From Adenophora triphylla var. japonica (Eukaryota > Streptophyta > Magnoliopsida > Asterales > Campanulaceae): a DNA stretch of 64,000 nucleotides. The stretch covers positions 186,001-250,000 of the forward strand of contig JAFEMH010001470.1 in the NCBI GenBank assembly GCA_022495995.1, written 5' to 3'. The stretch's first letter is position 1. Each line of letters begins with the position of its first letter. Under the pieces are notes generated by a model that did not search any database, had not been told where the DNA came from, and saw only the letters and a list, made by a program, of their open reading frames with translations. The position numbers and the translations under genes were made by a program. Positions 11,913 to 24,329 of this stretch are shown one piece after another.

Positions 11913-13095
11913 TCAAATACCAGGTTTGTCATGCATTTTCTGATATTTGTCCTCAATATCATCAAGTAAGTAAGTGCCATGTCTTCTCCCACACCTCATT
12001 AGGCATCGACATACTGTTAGAGAGAAGTAAAATAACAAAGAGCCTTCGAAGACCATCAGAAACTGCCAGTGACTCGCCTCAATTATCCCATCAACATATT
12101 CCTTGTCATCATCCAATAACCCAAGAGCATAACACGCGGATTTGAAACTGGATAGACAACCTTGTTCACAGCTTCTCAAACCCTCGTAGCAAGTAGGACC
12201 AGCGACATGATTCAACATAAGCCTGAGATAATAAAGTTCACCGCAATTCATAGGTACATGGTAAATACGCCCAATCGCAATACGCTTGTCTTTTCTACGA
12301 CGCCATTCACGTTTACTTTTATCCCAGACATGATGTTGAGTAAATTCTGCATATTTATACTTTGGAGCCTCTGGATGCTCTTTATTATAATCAAACCAAC
12401 TCATGAATTGAGATTCCTTAACCGTAGCTTTATTCATAACATCAGGGAGAAAGTCACCATCCCTAAAAGGAATACAATGATCACCCTCCAAATGAAAAGC
12501 CAGACGCTCAACAAGAGGCGTACGATAGTGGAGCTCGAATCCAAAAATACGCCACATAGCCTCACAGGCAGATACATACCGACAATCTATTTGCCTTTTC
12601 ACCTCATCCGTTTCAACACCAAGACACACTCCCGCTTCCCTTATTAATATACTTGAACAAATATTTAATTGCTTTGCTCTGATTACAATACTCAACATTT
12701 ATGTGTGCCTCATACCTTAGCAAAAGATATATGTTATATGGGACAATCCAACCATTATTTAACACGTTTCCATTCTTCTCAATAGTCGCACCATTATCCC
12801 TACGTCGATATACCTGATACCCATTTTCATCCACAAATGTAGACTCATTTAACGGTTTTGGATACTTCTTCGTGCACTTACTCCCAGCCATGCATGTAGA
12901 CTCATAATTAAAAGGACCGCAAGGACCATGCAACATGTACTCAACCACAGCCTTGTATAATCTAGGATACTTGGTTTTATCAGGAATTTCAGCACAAATC
13001 CACTTATCAATATCCCCAGCTATAAGAGACTGATATTTTCGATCGAAGAACAGAAGAATGTGAGCATGAGGAAGACCTCTCTTCTGAAACTCCAC
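11913..13095 (-). pseudogene. Helitron Rep (HUH endonuclease) and linker
   Basis: The upstream part (12613-13095) contains the HUH motif in EFQKRGLPHAHILLF (two metal-binding His around residues 10 and 12 of the frame), the CMAGSKCTKKYPK block, and the tyrosine motif AIKYLFKYINKGSG that would carry the nicking Tyr residues. The downstream part (11913-12698) continues through DCRYVSACEAMWRIFGF, the IGRIYHVPMNCGELYYLR block and FKSACYALGLLDDDKEY, all typical of plant Helitron proteins between Rep and helicase. The two parts overlap by 86 bp in different frames, so one frameshift lies near 12613-12698. Known role: nicking and joining single-stranded DNA in rolling-circle transposition. The catalytic residues survive here although the whole ORF is broken. 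Confidence 0.88.
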
Positions 13096-13245
13096 CGTAT
13101 ATACAACTACATGAATAACAAACAGATCATAGTAATGTGATTATAAGCAATATAAATAAATAGAGTGTTTATTCGGACTATGAATGCCTAAAAAAAACTT
13201 TGCTCTTGATCAAGAGCAACTTTAAAAATAAATAAATTGGACATT

Positions 13246-13590
13246 GATTTTGAGACGGAGAGAGTATTCTTGAAAAAGGAAAAACAATATTAATTTTAAT
13301 TTATCGTAAATGGGACAGAGAGAGTATTAAAACTAATCTAAATTATAGCTTAAAAAACAATATTGGACAAAGGGAGTATTAAAAAGAAATATAACCATTA
13401 GAAAAAGCATTATGGGACAGATAAAGTATTAAAATTATTCTAAATTATAGGAAAAAAACATTATAGGACAGACGGAGTATTAAAAAGAACTATAATCATA
13501 AGCAAAAACATTACGGAACAGAGGGAGTATTAAAACTAATCTAACTTATAGATCAAAACACATTATGGGATAGAAGGAGTATAAAATATA
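13246..13590. repeat. Second Stowaway-end-like tandem array
   Basis: About six units of 50-52 bp of the same two alternating types as at 11566-11885, each with a GGGACAGAGRGAGTATTAAAA-like core. It lies between the Rep domain and the Helitron-like N domain, in a likely intron. Confidence 0.75.
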
Positions 13591-13859
13591 CAACATGATT
13601 TTTTTATAATAAACAATGCATTTATAATTTTCTAACAAAGCGTATAGGATAAGGTATGAGATGCTTTGATTATTTAACAATGCATATCAAGAGTAAGAAA
13701 GAAAATAACATTTATAATATAAACTATATGCAATGCAAAAACTTGAAATTTAAAATTTGCTTACCCGCTTTCGGTTTTCCAAATGGAATTCCCTCCTTGA
13801 AATCTCGCAATCATCCGATTCACTTCATCTTGAAGACCCCGTTCATTATGTCCGGCCTC

Positions 13860-14500
13860 TCATGAGAATTCGATTTTACCTTTGTACAAAATCTTGAGAT
13901 TTCGGCCATTCAGGGTTACACGTGAATGTGATAAACAACGATGGAAAACCGGCCCATTTGCATATAGCAAACGAATCCCGATAATTCTCAAGGTCTTCCA
14001 ACGCCGACCCCTGCAGTATGTCGATGGCAATATAATATGTCGCCTAACCGCTTCACCGGTATCTCCTCTAATGTACGCGTCTCGACAACTTTCTATAAGT
14101 TTCCACTCGAAGTTTTGGCCGATTGTGACGTATCCATCAAGCCTTTGTGTATCCATCATAATATAAGAATCCACCATGAACCGCCAAGCAACCGACCACT
14201 CATCAAAAGTTGTGATCCATGTCTCACCCGCCGCTGAATACGATTACATACGAACTCCCTAATTGACAAAGTCGACCTCTTTGCACCGTGGTTTATTTCT
14301 CGGAATATCTCGTGTAGTATCCGTCCTCACCATATACAAATAACAATGGATATTGAAGAGGAAGATAGCATGGATCAAATTCGTGAATATGTTTTAGAGC
14401 TCCATCACGTTCTTCAATAATAATATCCCTAACATGAGGCTCATCAAGCAATATCACCTTCAATAATATCAAGAACCTCCGAAGCCGTTTCGCATGTTAT
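13860..14500 (-). pseudogene. Helitron-like N-terminal domain
   Basis: The open part 13860-14177 reads VDSYIMMDTQRLDGY and then ILPSTYCRGRRWKTL, the degenerate counterpart of the conserved Helitron segment preceding Rep. At about 14280-14420, in another frame, the hallmark YLPLQYPLLFVYGEDGY is present. The region is broken by frameshifts and stops. It belongs to the same RepHel gene as the flanking minus-strand pieces. Confidence 0.8.
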
Positions 14501-14863
14501 ATGGTTTTCCATCTTTACTTCATTTCCCTATGAGGCGCAGCTTAATTCTCGTTTGACGTTTCCGTTTCAAGACGTGCTCGCCATTCTCGTACGTCCGAGC
14601 ATAAGGATTATTTTCATCAACCATTTTTTGCAAATCGGTGACGATTGAATGATCAAATGGAGACGGCTTGCTTGCATCTTTACCGCCGAAATAGGCATAA
14701 AAAACCGAGATTAGTAAATAAACATGAAAAAAACATCATTATTATTTTTTACCAAAATACGACAAAAATAAATCCTAAATAATACCCGAATGCATTAATT
14801 CCGTTTTGAACTTCATTTTGGGTATCATATATATATAGTTGAGAGAAACGTGGCCGCCGTCCT

Positions 14864-15184
14864 TCACCTCGGCAATAAAGAACCTATGCGATGAACAATA
14901 TTACCTTTAATTTTAAAAGAAGGAGGACCACGACTATTATGAACACTCTTATCCACTTCACCTGGCCATTGAGGTAAAGGCCAAGATTGAATTATATACT
15001 CGAATGTGATCTTTAAAGTGCCTACTCTTTTCATGCATTCTTCTAAGAGGTCGGATAACAACTTAGGTGGCTTCTTCAACTGAGGAATATCTACTTTTCC
15101 ACCAAGGCAACATAATGAGTACTTTGGCCGAGATGATGGCCGAGAGTTTTTTGCCCTCTCCTGTAAAAGTATTGTGCTCCACAA
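14864..15184 (-). pseudogene. Helitron N-terminal zinc-finger-like segment
   Basis: Contains ERAKNSRPSSRPKYSLCCLGGKVDIPQLK followed by PPKLLSDLLEE in one open frame (106 codons). This matches the pattern of plant Helitron N-termini, where a Cys-rich segment reads (F/Y)SxCC.GGKVxLP. It is the most upstream clearly Helitron-specific coding block. Confidence 0.75.
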
Positions 15185-15359
15185 TACTCACACGCATGAT
15201 CCATATCGCCCATATCCAAATAAACTACATGATATATAACAAATAATAAAAATGAAGAATAAATGATTAATTATATAAAGAAATACGATAATACAACTTT
15301 GAGTGTTAAATAATAAGCAAACAATTAATAGTTATTCTGACAAAAAACCCGTTTCACAA

Positions 15360-16850
15360 AGTTCTTCAATCGTTATCCGTGTCAAAACTTGGTCCGATTC
15401 ACCAACAAGATTTATCAAATTTTCATCGTCCATTGCATCATCTTCGAATACACCTTTAGAAGAATGAAAAAGGAAATATATTAATTGACTCAAAATTGGT
15501 CGAATTATTTACAAAATACTACATCAAACTACTAATACTTTGGTTATAATATAATTTATTATATATTGAGTGATAAGTAATAAATTTTTATTACCTCGTA
15601 TTTATATTAAAAGATGATTCACCACCGTTATTTATCAAAGCCACACTATCTTGTACAAAGGTCTTCAAAAGTACCATTAGGATAACTTTTTCGAAAGTAG
15701 AAAATATAAATAAAAGTTATTTGCCTTTTTTAAGTTAATAGACTATAAATAATATAAAATATTAAAAATGGCCTATAAAAATCATTTGATAAATGAGATG
15801 TACCGGTACAAGCACCACCGACTAATATTTGATTTTCAATTGCGTAACCGAAACGATCACTATCCAAATTTACTTTTAGAGATTCAAACTTGGATGAAAT
15901 TTCTTTTCTTGGCCTCCCAACTTTTCTTTTTGAGATTCGACGTTTGTTGGCGTTTCCTTTCTTGGCCTACTCCGCCGTTTTCATATTTGTTTCAGTCGCT
16001 TTAAACGCTTCATATAAACTTGATTTCTTAAGTTTTTGACTCGAAGACTTGGCCGATGATGACATATTTTGATTAACTGTTACAGAAACAAAAATCAATA
16101 AACATATATATGATAATATTGTATTCTTGAAAAAGGAAAAATTTTCTGTTTATTAATGTAGTAAATAGTAAGGACAAACTAAGAAGAATGCATAATTGGA
16201 CCATCTACATCATACATATATGTCGATTTCCTCCGTGAATTGAATTGGGAGTAACATTTTATCTGGCGTAGTTAACTCCCCTCTGTGTAGTGATACAACT
16301 CTTTTGAAGAGTAACACGGCTTCCAGGTCCAGGTGACAAACCAACTGAAATGGAAATAAGATAATTTAATATACAATAATAATATATTAGCGAAACTAAA
16401 AGTAGAGATCTCACCATTAGAAATATCTGCAAATGATGATCGCTGACAGGAGGGTTGCAATACATAACCTTGGTAAATATCTATAGTTAAGATTAAGTAA
16501 AGAGTTCAAGACGTTTATTTATAAATATGGATATAATAATAAAAAATAAGATAACACAAAATGAATATTACATTACCTTGGGACATATTAGAACTCTTTC
16601 CAAGGGTCAGAGAAATTAAACGACTTTCAGATGTCAAGTGCACTACAAATATAGATAAATCAATTAAATTTTAAATTAAAATGATGCAAAACATAAATTA
16701 AATAACTACCATTTGAAATATCTGTCAATGCAGACGACTGAGAAGACCGTTTTGATAGATTCTTGAGCTCCGTGGCTTCATTAGTAGACTGTTTTTTTTC
16801 TCTTTCCAAGTAATTTATCCATGAAGGTCTGCTCAAACTAAGATTAAATC
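15360..16850 (-). pseudogene. Upstream exon remnants of the Helitron gene
   Basis: Several short minus-strand coding-like pieces, most ending at a GT donor. Near 15350-15460: an acidic piece with DDAMDDENLINLVGES. Near 15800-16065: MSSSAKSSSQKLKKSSLYEAFK, then after a stop a basic AT-hook-like KRKVGRPRK. Near 16410-16460: SSFADISN followed by GTGAGA. Near 16575-16650: LTSESRLISL followed by GTAATG. Near 16710-16800: SSALTDISN followed by GTAGTT. The repeated (S/A)xxDISN ending suggests duplicated small exons. Assignment to the Helitron is by position, strand and similarity to the DITN/DISN-containing N-termini of plant Helitron proteins; it is less certain than the core domains. Confidence 0.5.
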
Positions 16851-16974
16851 ATAAAAGTATAGAGGTTATCTTAATTATAATGGAAATTATTTTTTGCTCA
16901 ATTAACCTAATTCACAATTAACCTAATCCTCCTTAAAATGTATAATGAAATTTTGAGCAAATGTTCAATCATTT

Positions 16975-17330
16975 CTAAGGAGTTAATAGATTTAGATAAG
17001 TGATATATGATATTATGTTATTATTTTCTTGGTGTTCCAGATGTTTACTTGAAGCTATACTTGGATTTATATTTCCTTGAAGCTATAGTTTGATTAGTGA
17101 TTTATGATTTCTTCTATTAATTTTTGGGATAGAGGGATTTAAAACTAATCTAAATTATAGCAAAAAAAAATATTGTAGGACAGAGAGAGTACTAAAAACA
17201 AATATAATCATAACCAAAAATATTATGGGACAGAGAGAGTATTAAAACTAATCTAAATTATAGCTTAAAAACAATACGGGAAATAGGGAGTAGTAAAAAG
17301 AAATATCATTATAAGAAGGGCATGCAGTAC
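16975..17330. repeat. Second copy of the leader-plus-array block
   Basis: 16975-17130 is about 90 percent identical by eye to 11404-11565 (shared AAGGAGTTAATAGAT, GATGTTTACTT, TTTCCTTGAAGCTATA). It is followed by three or four Stowaway-end-like units. A block duplication inside the Helitron is the simplest reading. Confidence 0.75.
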
Positions 17331-18417
<1,087 letters not shown>

Positions 18418-18536
18418 AGTAGTTGGAGAGTTCCCTTAATTGTGTAAATCGTATCTTTATTATTAAAAAAAACAATCTTTGGACTTTTTTTTTATTTCAT
18501 CAATAATTATTAAAAAGGAAAGATTTAAATTGATAG

Positions 18537-19060
18537 GAGACTTTTGAGGCGTATTATAAGGAAGGTTCAATTCCTTTTGAAATCATTGCTAAAATTTTTA
18601 AAAAATCCAAATTTTTTATTTTTTTAGATTCGGAAATTTAATAGAAAGAAATTTATTTGAAAAATGGGTATATTTATAAGGAGGTTCAATTCCTTTTGAT
18701 GTATCATAAGGGATGTTGGATTTCCTTTTGAAATCATTTCCGAATTTAAAAAAAAGTTGGAAAAAATTATCGAAAGACATTGATTTGGGAAGAAATATTA
18801 TTGATGAAATAAAAAAGGTATATTTTCAAAAATGGTTTAAAAAAGGTATAAATGTTTGTATGTTGCTTTTAATTCAGGCACTTCCTTTTCCTTTTAAACT
18901 TCAAGCACTCTTTAGTGTTAATTATTCTTTCATAAATAATTAATAAGAAAATAAATTTAATTTGATAGTAGACTTTTGAGGCATCATAAGGAAGGTTTAA
19001 TTTCTTTTTGAAAGTATTACCAAATTTAAAAAGAAAAATAACTATTGACACATCAAAAAA
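18537..19060. repeat. Diverged repeats, GACTTTTGAGGCATCATAAGG type
   Basis: Three to four degenerate copies: 18537 onward, 18670-18760 (two joined partial copies) and 18968 onward. Each reads GAGG..ATAAGGAAGGTTCAATTCCTTTTGAAATCATT with variable AT-rich tails. Order and spacing are irregular. I do not recognise the family. Confidence 0.6.
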
Positions 19061-20177
19061 AATATATATATATTTAGTGCTTATATGTGTATAATGGAAT
19101 CTACGATGCAAAAAGACATTAACCACTTTTCGTCCTTTCGTTAGATTTTTAGCAGCTCATGTTACTGATATATGTGTGCTTGTTTAATGTAATTGTTTCA
19201 TAGAGGTTATCACAACAGTGGGTGTATAATGTCTCATATTATTAGTTTTTGTCTTATTTTATTATTTGCTTATAATTGCATCAGCGTAGCACTAATAATA
19301 AAATGGAGTCTACAATGCAAAAAGAGAAATTGGCATAAATGCAATGCATTCGACTCAAGAACTAACTAAGCAGGAAACCATCTCCTGTACGCAATGTGGA
19401 AACCATGCATAACCATAAGGGATAAATTAAACAGCGTATTAAAGGAAAGTGGGGCGAATTGAATCTGGGCCGTTGATGACAACCTGTCATTTTGGCATAT
19501 ATTTACAGCCTTTGATATAGTTTTGCTTTTATATTTATATGATTTTGCCCATGTCACTCCATTTTTCACAGTTATGTGATTATACAGTTGTGATTTAACA
19601 GTTATGTGATTTCACAATTACAATAAATTGATTTTCCTTAAAAAAATTAAAATATGAACGGTATAAACCTAAGTACGAATATGGGCTAGTCCTGGCAAGG
19701 CCCAAGTGGATTGAGCCCTAAACAAAATCCTACCGAGTACGACAAGGGAGAATGGGCATCCTTACCTTCCTTGGCCCAAGCCTTCTCGTTATTACCCTTA
19801 GCCGACCTAGGCTTAATGGGAGGACGGACCAAGGATAAGAGTCAATGACGAGGAGGACCTCCCTCCAAGGCCGAGTAAAGCTTCCTTGATGATGAGGAGG
19901 CCTCCTTGGCTATCCAATTACCAGGAATTGCGCTTCCCCCATTCCTTCATATTTCCTCCCCGGCTCATCATAAATCAATCGGGTGACGATGACGAGGAGG
20001 GACCTTCTCGGCGTATGTGCAGTTAACATATTCCTATTCTAATTAGGACATTGAAGCAGTTATAATCCTCTTAGGATTGTACCCAACATCTATACCAATT
20101 CAGGTCCAACAAGGACTCCTCAACAGATATAATCTTCCTAGGATTCATATCTTATCTCTTAAGCAATCCAATTCAAC
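19061..20177. other. Intergenic; possible LTR fragment at 19680-20170
   Basis: 19061-19680 is AT-rich with no feature. 19680-20170 is distinctly more GC-rich and contains repeated GACGAGGAGG blocks (19850, 19990), ATAATCCTCTTAGGATT and ATAATCTTCCTAGGATT. It looks like part of a long terminal repeat by composition and internal repetition, but I cannot place its ends or family. It abuts the ankyrin pseudogene and may be responsible for loss of that gene's 5' exons. Confidence 0.35.
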
Positions 20178-20617
20178 ATGGATTCTACATTATTCAACAT
20201 ACATAATCATGCCATTCACAGTGCAGTCAGGAACGGAATAGTTGAAATTGTTGCGGAATTCCTTAGATATTTCCCTGACTTGATGATGTACCGTAACCAC
20301 TGTGACGAGGTTTTATTGCACGAGGCAGTTGAGAGCCGGAGGGAAAAGACTTTCAATCTCTTGATGGAACTGAGTGCACCTACGGCAAATCCATTTGTTT
20401 TTAATGAACTTAAGAACAAAGAGAATATTTTGCATTTGGCAGGAAAATTGGCTCTTTCCCCGCAACTTAATTCCGTTTCAGGTCCTGCTCTTTAAATGCA
20501 GAGATAATTGCAGTGGTTCAAGGTACACAAGTATTCATCTCCGTTCCTAAATCAATATCTATCTTGTGTTAATTCAATTTTTTTTGCATTCAAATTCAAA
20601 TTACTCAAAGCTTATTA

Positions 20618-21230
20618 CTCCCTCCATCCCAAATGATCTTTCATATTTTTTTGGTTGTTAGTGTGAAGGTAGTTTGAATAATAATTTTAGGTTAATGTAA
20701 TTGTACTAATGAAAATTTAAAGCTAGCTAATGATACATTATTGAAAACTATCGATAACATTTTTTTAACATTTTTTTTTAAGAATTTGAGCACAAAGAAG
20801 TATGAATGAGTCAATTTCAATATTACTTCACTCAATTAACTAATTAATGAGTCAATTTCAATGTAAGGGTAAAAGAGGATTTTGAAAACTTTTTTTAACC
20901 TGAAAGGCGAAATTTATTTTGGACTAAAAAAGCGACATCTATTTTTTTTTTTTTACCCATCACCATATCTTTTTCCCTTGAAACTTGAAGCTGCAACCCT
21001 CTTGTACACTGAACTTTTACATCCTTCCTCTTTGACCCAGAATAAATGTTGCAGTTGCAGCGATTTTAACGTCCCAAAATAAATGTCGCAATTGACATTG
21101 TCAGCGTTTTTAAGGAATGTGCTTTACTAGCTTGTACATTGATAAAAATGCACTAAGTTACTTTCCATGACATTTATTCAGGGACAAACAAAAAATGAAA
21201 AGTGGGACATTTATTTCGGGACAAAGGGAG
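20618..21230. mobile_element. Stowaway-type element in the pseudogene intron
   Basis: Left end CTCCCTCCATCCCAAATGAT and right end complementary to CTCCCTTTGTCCCGAAATAA, both flanked by TA, 613 bp apart. The interior is AT-rich and noncoding and contains a repeated TTAATGAGTCAATTTCAAT block. It lies wholly within the intron 20523-21259. The length is large for Stowaway, so it may be a composite of two insertions. Confidence 0.55.
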
Positions 21231-21519
21231 TATTTAATGCTCTCTTTTTTCTTACATAGGAGGTTGAAAAGCTAGTCAGCAATTGAAACAAAGGACTAAA
21301 AAACATAGATAACAAAACCCCTCAAGAATTATTCACCAAAAAGCACAGAGAACTAAAGGAGAAAGGAGAGCAATGGATGAGAGACACCTCAAGCCAATGT
21401 CTTATAGTTACGTCATTGATCGCAACAATAGCATTTGCAGCAGCTTTAACCGTCCCAGGAGGCAACGACGATAAAAAAGGCACCCCAATTTTCTTAGGAA
21501 AAAACTTCTTCATAATATT

Positions 21520-22490
21520 TGTTAATGCAGACTGTGGGTGTTACCACAGGTGCTATCACTGACAGTTGGGTGTTACCCGGACTGTAATGATTTGTAATTT
21601 AATAATTCTTTCCATATTATTTTATATCCTAATGTCTAATATTATTTGCAAGATATATGTGTTTTTTGGTCCATATTTCAGGTTAATATATGGTTGGATT
21701 AATTGCTAGAAACAAGGAAGAAGTTGGAGAAGGAGTTACACGTAAATAGGAGATTTACGTGTAACTATTGCTTGGTCCATATTAATTGAAGAAAGAATAA
21801 AAACGTGGGAAGACCAAGTCATGGAGTTGTTGCTGATTATTTGAAGTGTACAATATAAAGAAAGCAAGAGAGTACAAGGTGATAAAGCATGGACTTGGGC
21901 TTCAAGAATTCGGTTGCTACTTTCTAGGGAAGTTGGCGAATGATGAGGAATTCAAGCCAAGAAATCTCTCCACTCCTCACACACGATCTGAAGGTCCAAG
22001 GCTGTTATTTTGGAGTAGCCTCCAAGGCATTGGAAGGCTATAAATAGGCTAGGTGTGTTTCATTTGAAGTATGCCAAATATCAAACACACACACCATAGC
22101 ACAAGAGAGACAAAGTTCTTTGGTTCGCATATCCTTCCTCCCTTGTGATTCTAGCTTAAACACTGAGTGTTTAAGAGAGTGTTGGCTAAGGATAGGATTA
22201 GTTCTTTGTCTCATTCAGTTCCATAGAGCATTATCATTGTATTAGCAATAGGGAACTTTCGGCTTTGTAATTTTTCTATATTGATTATAAAGTCTTCGCC
22301 ATCTAGGCACACTCAAGTTATATATTTATATAACTTGAGAAAATTATATCTTGTGTTATTTATTTCCGCTGCACAAAGTTTTTATAAACTATTTATTTTG
22401 GTGTGTGTGTGCCGTCCGTCGGTGTTAACCAAGGTGTCGGGTAACATCTACGGTAACATCTCTTTCCAAGTGAAGCCGTTGACAATTTCA
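21520..22490 (+). repeat. Left LTR of copia 1
   Basis: Begins TGTTAATGCAG and ends GACAATTTCA. A TATA box CTATAAATAG lies at 22038-22047. The U3 start (21536-21580) and U5 end (22421-22463) each hold a cluster of GGTGTTACC/GGTAACA motifs. The 65-codon frame inside the LTR is present in both LTRs and is not a gene. Confidence 0.95.
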
Positions 22491-22492
22491 AT

Positions 22493-22505
22493 TGGTATCG
22501 TGAGC
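22493..22505 (+). promoter_or_regulatory. Primer binding site of copia 1
   Basis: TGGTATCGTGAGC, two bases after the LTR. It matches the initiator tRNA-Met primer site (TGGTATCAGAGC) only in its first seven bases; the rest is altered. Confidence 0.7.
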
Positions 22506-22542
22506 AGTCACTTGACGATACTAAGTGCTTGGTCTAGGTGTC

Positions 22543-24308
22543 ATGGCTTATGATCCGGCTAATCCTAATAATAACCGTCTTCCTGTGTTAGATGGCTCGA
22601 ATTATTGTTATTGGAAGATCCGTCTACGCCGCATATCAAATCAATTGATCTTCGAGCATGGCGATCTATAACAAATGGTTACTCCTTACCAATGTTACCT
22701 GCCGATGAAGATGGTGACGTACAAGTCAAACCCGAATCGAGAATGGAACATGGAAGAGATCAACCAAGCTAGTTTCAATGAAAAGGCACTTAATGCCATT
22801 TTTTGAGTGGGTTGATATGCATATTTTCAAACTTATTCAAAACAGTTCCACCGCAAAAGAAGCATGGGATATTTTACAACGTTTTTGTGAAGGTGATGGC
22901 AGTGTGCGTGAAACTAAGCTTAGGGGTCTTACTAGCAGATTTGAAAGATTAAGGATGGATGAAAATGAAACTATTCCTTCTTATTTTGAAAAATTATTTG
23001 ATATTGCTAATGAGTGTCAATTGTTGGGTGAACCTTTTACCAACAAACAACTTGTCTCAAAAGCAATTAGAACCCTTCCTGAGCGTTTTAATATGAAAGT
23101 TTCATCTATTGGAAGAGGCTCACAATCTTGCAACTATGGATATCAATTCTTTAATGAGTATTTTGAAAAACTTTGAGTTAAATCTCTTAGATCAAAGTGA
23201 AGCATCTAAAGGGAAAAATGTTGTTTTGAAAACTCAAGCCTCGAATTCTTTGGATGAAAACGAAGATGAGGTTTTTGAAGAAATTGATGAGAATGCTAGT
23301 GTTGCTTTACTTGCTAGAAAATACAATTCTATGGTTAGAAAGTATAACAATGAAAAAATGCAGGTGAAAGCAAAGGAGAAGCAAACCAAGGTCTATGATT
23401 CGATGCCAAAAAGGACTTTCCCATCTAACCCAAAGTCGAACCCAAGAAGAGCATCATCAGATCAGTTAAGGTCTGATCCAAAGCACATTGAATCCATTCA
23501 ATGTCATGCTTGCTCGGGTTGGGGTCACTATTCCAATGAGTGTGCAAATACTCTAAGGAAGAGAGGAAAGAACCTATGGGTTTCTCTCAGTGATGATGAG
23601 GATGAAGGACCATCTCGGGAGGTAGAATCGATCAAACAACCATGTTTGTCACAGTAAGTAACACGGAAAAGGACAAGTGTTACCCAAGGTGTTATCCAGT
23701 CTGAGATAACATCTGTGATCACACCCGACAGGTATGATGAATTATGTGATAATAATGTTGTTTGTTTTGTTAGCTCTTCTAACCCTGATACAGGAAGTAC
23801 ACAAGAGGATGAGCAGAGCAAAGATGACCTCATTTCCGGATTAAAAGACCTTTACGAGGCATTGCTCGTGGAATGGAAGAAAGAGAACAATTTGGTTAAG
23901 TCCTTAACCAAGAAGAATGAAGGACTCCAGGCCTATGTGACTCATATGGAGGTTCAAGCAACAAAAAGAGAAATCGAGCTTGAAAGAGTCAAGGGCAATT
24001 TGACTCTAGCCGAAACCACCTTGAAGAAGCTCAACACTGGATCTACCAAATTGAATGAGATCTTGAACTTGAGTACACCTCTCAGAGCAGGTATTGGTTT
24101 TCAAGAATCTTTGAATAGTATTCTTTCTACTTTGTCTATGAATGATAATGAGAATTGTTTTGTTAAGGAGCGGTTTTTTGACAAAGATTCTTCTTCAAAA
24201 GAACCATGTGACAAAGGGAAGGTGTGTCAATACTGTCACACACCTGGACATTTTAAAAATAAATGCCATATTGTTTCGAAAAACTTCCAGTCCCTTGGTG
24301 TTACCTGA
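22543..24308 (+). pseudogene. Copia 1 gag region with two zinc knuckles
   Basis: Starts at ATG 22543 (MAYDPANPNNNR..DGSNYCYWK). It is frameshifted near 22620-22670, resumes in another frame from about 22700, shifts again near 23110-23170 and reaches a stop at 23655-23657. A further block continues 23715-24308. Gag (UBN2-type) features include LDGSNYCYWK and the AKEAWDILQRFCEGDG / ETIPSYFEKLFDIANE stretch. Two CCHC knuckles are present: CHACSGWGHYSNEC at 23502-23543 and CQYCHTPGHFKNKCH near 24225-24270, with a predicted coiled coil between them (DDLISGLKDLYEALLVEWKK). Gag packages the element RNA. Two knuckles separated by a coiled coil is more elaborate than a minimal copia gag. The two stops lie inside GTGTTACC clusters. 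Confidence 0.88.
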
Positions 24309-24329
24309 GGTGTTGCCCAAGACACAGGA

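Larger units (their letters stand above)
8717..17330 (-). mobile_element. Degenerate autonomous-type Helitron
   Basis: Read on the minus strand, the 3' terminus is at 8717. Upstream of it, from low to high coordinate, come pieces of the single Helitron RepHel protein in the expected order: helicase C-terminus (about 9540), helicase with Walker A and B motifs (10464-11079), helicase-Rep linker (11913-12698), HUH Rep endonuclease (12613-13095), Helitron-like N domain (13860-14500) and N-terminal zinc-finger region (14864-15184). Small exon remnants continue to about 16850. The coding region is cut by stops, frameshifts and AT-rich introns. The 5' end (expected TC after an A on the minus strand) was not found, so the right boundary is provisional; it is set at the last repeat array shared with the interior. 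Confidence 0.85.

Noticed and set aside
12162..12647. 161-codon plus-strand frame
   Set aside because: Exactly antisense to the conserved Helitron linker, with no plausible product.
21846..22043. 65-codon frame in the copia 1 LTR, repeated at 31667-31864
   Set aside because: Present only because both LTRs are the same sequence; it overlaps the promoter region and has no domain.
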